Below, piece by piece: positions 6,426-7,471 of a stretch of 7,471 nucleotides of DNA (the first letter of the stretch is position 1; every line of letters begins with the position of its first letter). The notes below the pieces were generated by a model that saw only the letters and a program-made list of their open reading frames with translations, had not been told where the DNA came from and did no database searches. This stretch comes from Bacteroidota bacterium (GTDB lineage: Bacteria; Bacteroidota; Bacteroidia; B-17B0; Aurantibacillaceae): assembly GCA_025359355.1 (NCBI GenBank), contig JANYGR010000380.1, positions 1 to 7,471 on the forward strand. Reading direction: 5' to 3'. The translations under genes and the position numbers were made by a program.

Positions 6426-7471
6426 TTACAGTAGATTTAAAATTGCGTTCTCTACTTCTGTACTATCCCACTTTGCTTCAATATCAGGCAGAGACATAAT
6501 TTTGTCCATTATCGCTTGTTGCTTATTACCGTTTACTAATGCTTCGCTGTAGCGGATACTTGGCGTATACGTTACCATGCTGTATAATGGAATCCATTTT
6601 TCAGGGTGCTTAGCATTAAAATGAGCTTCAATTTTCTTTTGTAATAAAAAAGTTTTATCAGCTGTTTTATCGCGCATCTCCACAAAATTAGCAATTGCTA
6701 AATCAGCAATCGCATCTCCATCGGGCTTACGTAAGGCTTCGTATTCCTTTAAACAAGCGCCGTTTAAATCGCCATGCTTATTCATTAATTCATTTAATAT
6801 CACACAATCTTCAAAACCACAATTCATACCTTGTCCATAAAAAGGTACAATGGCGTGAGCGGCATCGCCAATTAATGCGATTTTATCGTCCCACACCCAA
6901 GGTTTACATTTTACGGTAACTAAGCTAGAGGTAGGATTAGTAAACCAATCTTCTAATAATGTTGGCATTAAAGAAACCGCATCAGGAAACTCTTGTTTGA
7001 AGAATGCTGTGACGTCATCCTTTGTTTTGATGGCATCAAAGGATACTTTTCCTTCCATCTGAAAAAATAAGGTGCAGGTAAAACTGCCATCCATATTGGG
7101 TAAAGCAATCATCATGAAGCTTCCGCGAGGCCAAATATGTAAACAATTTTTTTCGATCACGTGCTCTCCATTTGGGCTAGCAGGAATTACTAATTCTTTA
7201 TAACCTGCATCAATATAAAATTGTTGGTAATCAAAACGATCCGATTGAAATTGCATTTGACTACGAACCGCACTGAATGCGCCATCAGAACCTAATACGA
7301 TATCACTTTTAACATAGCTCGTTTTATCTGAATGAGTATTGTGAAATGATAATTCATTTGTTTTTCTATCTAACTTATCACAACGTTCTTCAAAATGTAA
7401 AGTTACATTTGGCTGTTGTTCGGCCAAATCCATCAATTTCATATTAATACCTCCACGCGATACCGAATAAA
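6426..7471 (-). CDS. kmo: Kynurenine 3-monooxygenase, N-terminus cut off by the window edge
   Basis: This FAD- and NADPH-dependent aromatic hydroxylase converts L-kynurenine to 3-hydroxykynurenine in tryptophan breakdown and de novo NAD synthesis. The frame stays open to the right edge: before the Met at 7442 it reads Y-S-V-S-R-G-G-I-N, which runs into M-K-L-M-D-L-A and is a conserved internal block of KMO. The true start therefore lies outside, and about 347 residues of an expected ~450 are present. Visible motifs are D-I-V-L-G-S-D-G-A-F-S-A-V-R (the DG motif of flavoprotein hydroxylases), H-I-W-P-R-G-S-F-M-M-I-A-L-P, and G-D-A-A-H-A-I-V-P-F-Y-G-Q-G-M-N-C-G-F-E, followed by D-C. The last block includes the GD FAD-ribityl motif and the Asn-containing substrate region specific to KMO. 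The N-terminal GxGxxG dinucleotide fold is not in view. Identity is firm, and no frameshift is seen. Confidence 0.94.
   Translation of the reverse strand, partial: YSVSRGGINMKLMDLAEQQPNVTLHFEERCDKLDRKTNELSFHNTHSDKTSYVKSDIVLGSDGAFSAVRSQMQFQSDRFDYQQFYIDAGYKELVIPASPNGEHVIEKNCLHIWPRGSFMMIALPNMDGSFTCTLFFQMEGKVSFDAIKTKDDVTAFFKQEFPDAVSLMPTLLEDWFTNPTSSLVTVKCKPWVWDDKIALIGDAAHAIVPFYGQGMNCGFEDCVILNELMNKHGDLNGACLKEYEALRKPDGDAIADLAIANFVEMRDKTADKTFLLQKKIEAHFNAKHPEKWIPLYSMVTYTPSIRYSEALVNGNKQQAIMDKIMSLPDIEAKWDSTEVENAILNLL

Noticed and set aside
6695..6919. Plus-strand open frame inside kmo
   Set aside because: It is antisense to the conserved FAD and substrate motifs of kmo, with no independent support.
6426..7442. 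kmo as a truncated gene or pseudogene starting at the Met at 7442
   Set aside because: The frame continues upstream of that Met through Y-S-V-S-R-G-G-I-N to the window edge, matching an internal block of KMO. It is cut by the window, not broken.

Overview
All eight genes in this window lie on the minus strand and are read from right to left. The DNA is AT-rich. The organism is most likely a member of the Bacteroidota. The evidence for this is A-rich leaders without clear Shine-Dalgarno sites, a kynurenine monooxygenase, a small protein resembling DUF6913 next to dapA, and intergenic inverted repeats of a kind common in that phylum (CTGAGCGAAGTCGAAG and CTGAACTTG...CAGGGT types). The genus cannot be named from this window.

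Right half (4004-7471), in order of transcription: the C-terminal three quarters of a kynurenine 3-monooxygenase gene (kmo, running off the right edge); an inverted repeat; mazG, which starts at GTG; a second inverted repeat; a small hypothetical gene resembling DUF6913; and dapA two bases later. These are housekeeping functions: tryptophan breakdown or NAD synthesis, nucleotide-pool cleaning, and lysine/diaminopimelate synthesis. A strong hairpin followed by a T-run closes dapA.

Left half (18-3925): a compact four-gene sulfur module with gaps of 11 and 8 bases and then a 14-base overlap. Two small membrane proteins are the split halves of a YeeE/YedE sulfur (thiosulfate) transporter. They are followed by a membrane-anchored di-heme cytochrome c of the TsdA family (thiosulfate dehydrogenase/tetrathionate reductase) and a Tat-exported metallophosphatase-fold protein that looks like SoxB (sulfate thiohydrolase). 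A reasonable reading is a periplasmic thiosulfate/tetrathionate system: the cytochrome interconverts thiosulfate and tetrathionate, the SoxB-like enzyme hydrolyses a bound or free sulfane-sulfur species, and the transporter moves thiosulfate or a related sulfur species across the inner membrane. No SoxYZ, SoxXA or SoxCD is present here, so either the partners are elsewhere or this is a reduced, non-classical pathway. This module is the most interesting part of the window.

No RNA genes, insertion sequences, CRISPR arrays or convincing promoters were seen. No gene-free stretch exceeds about 100 bases.
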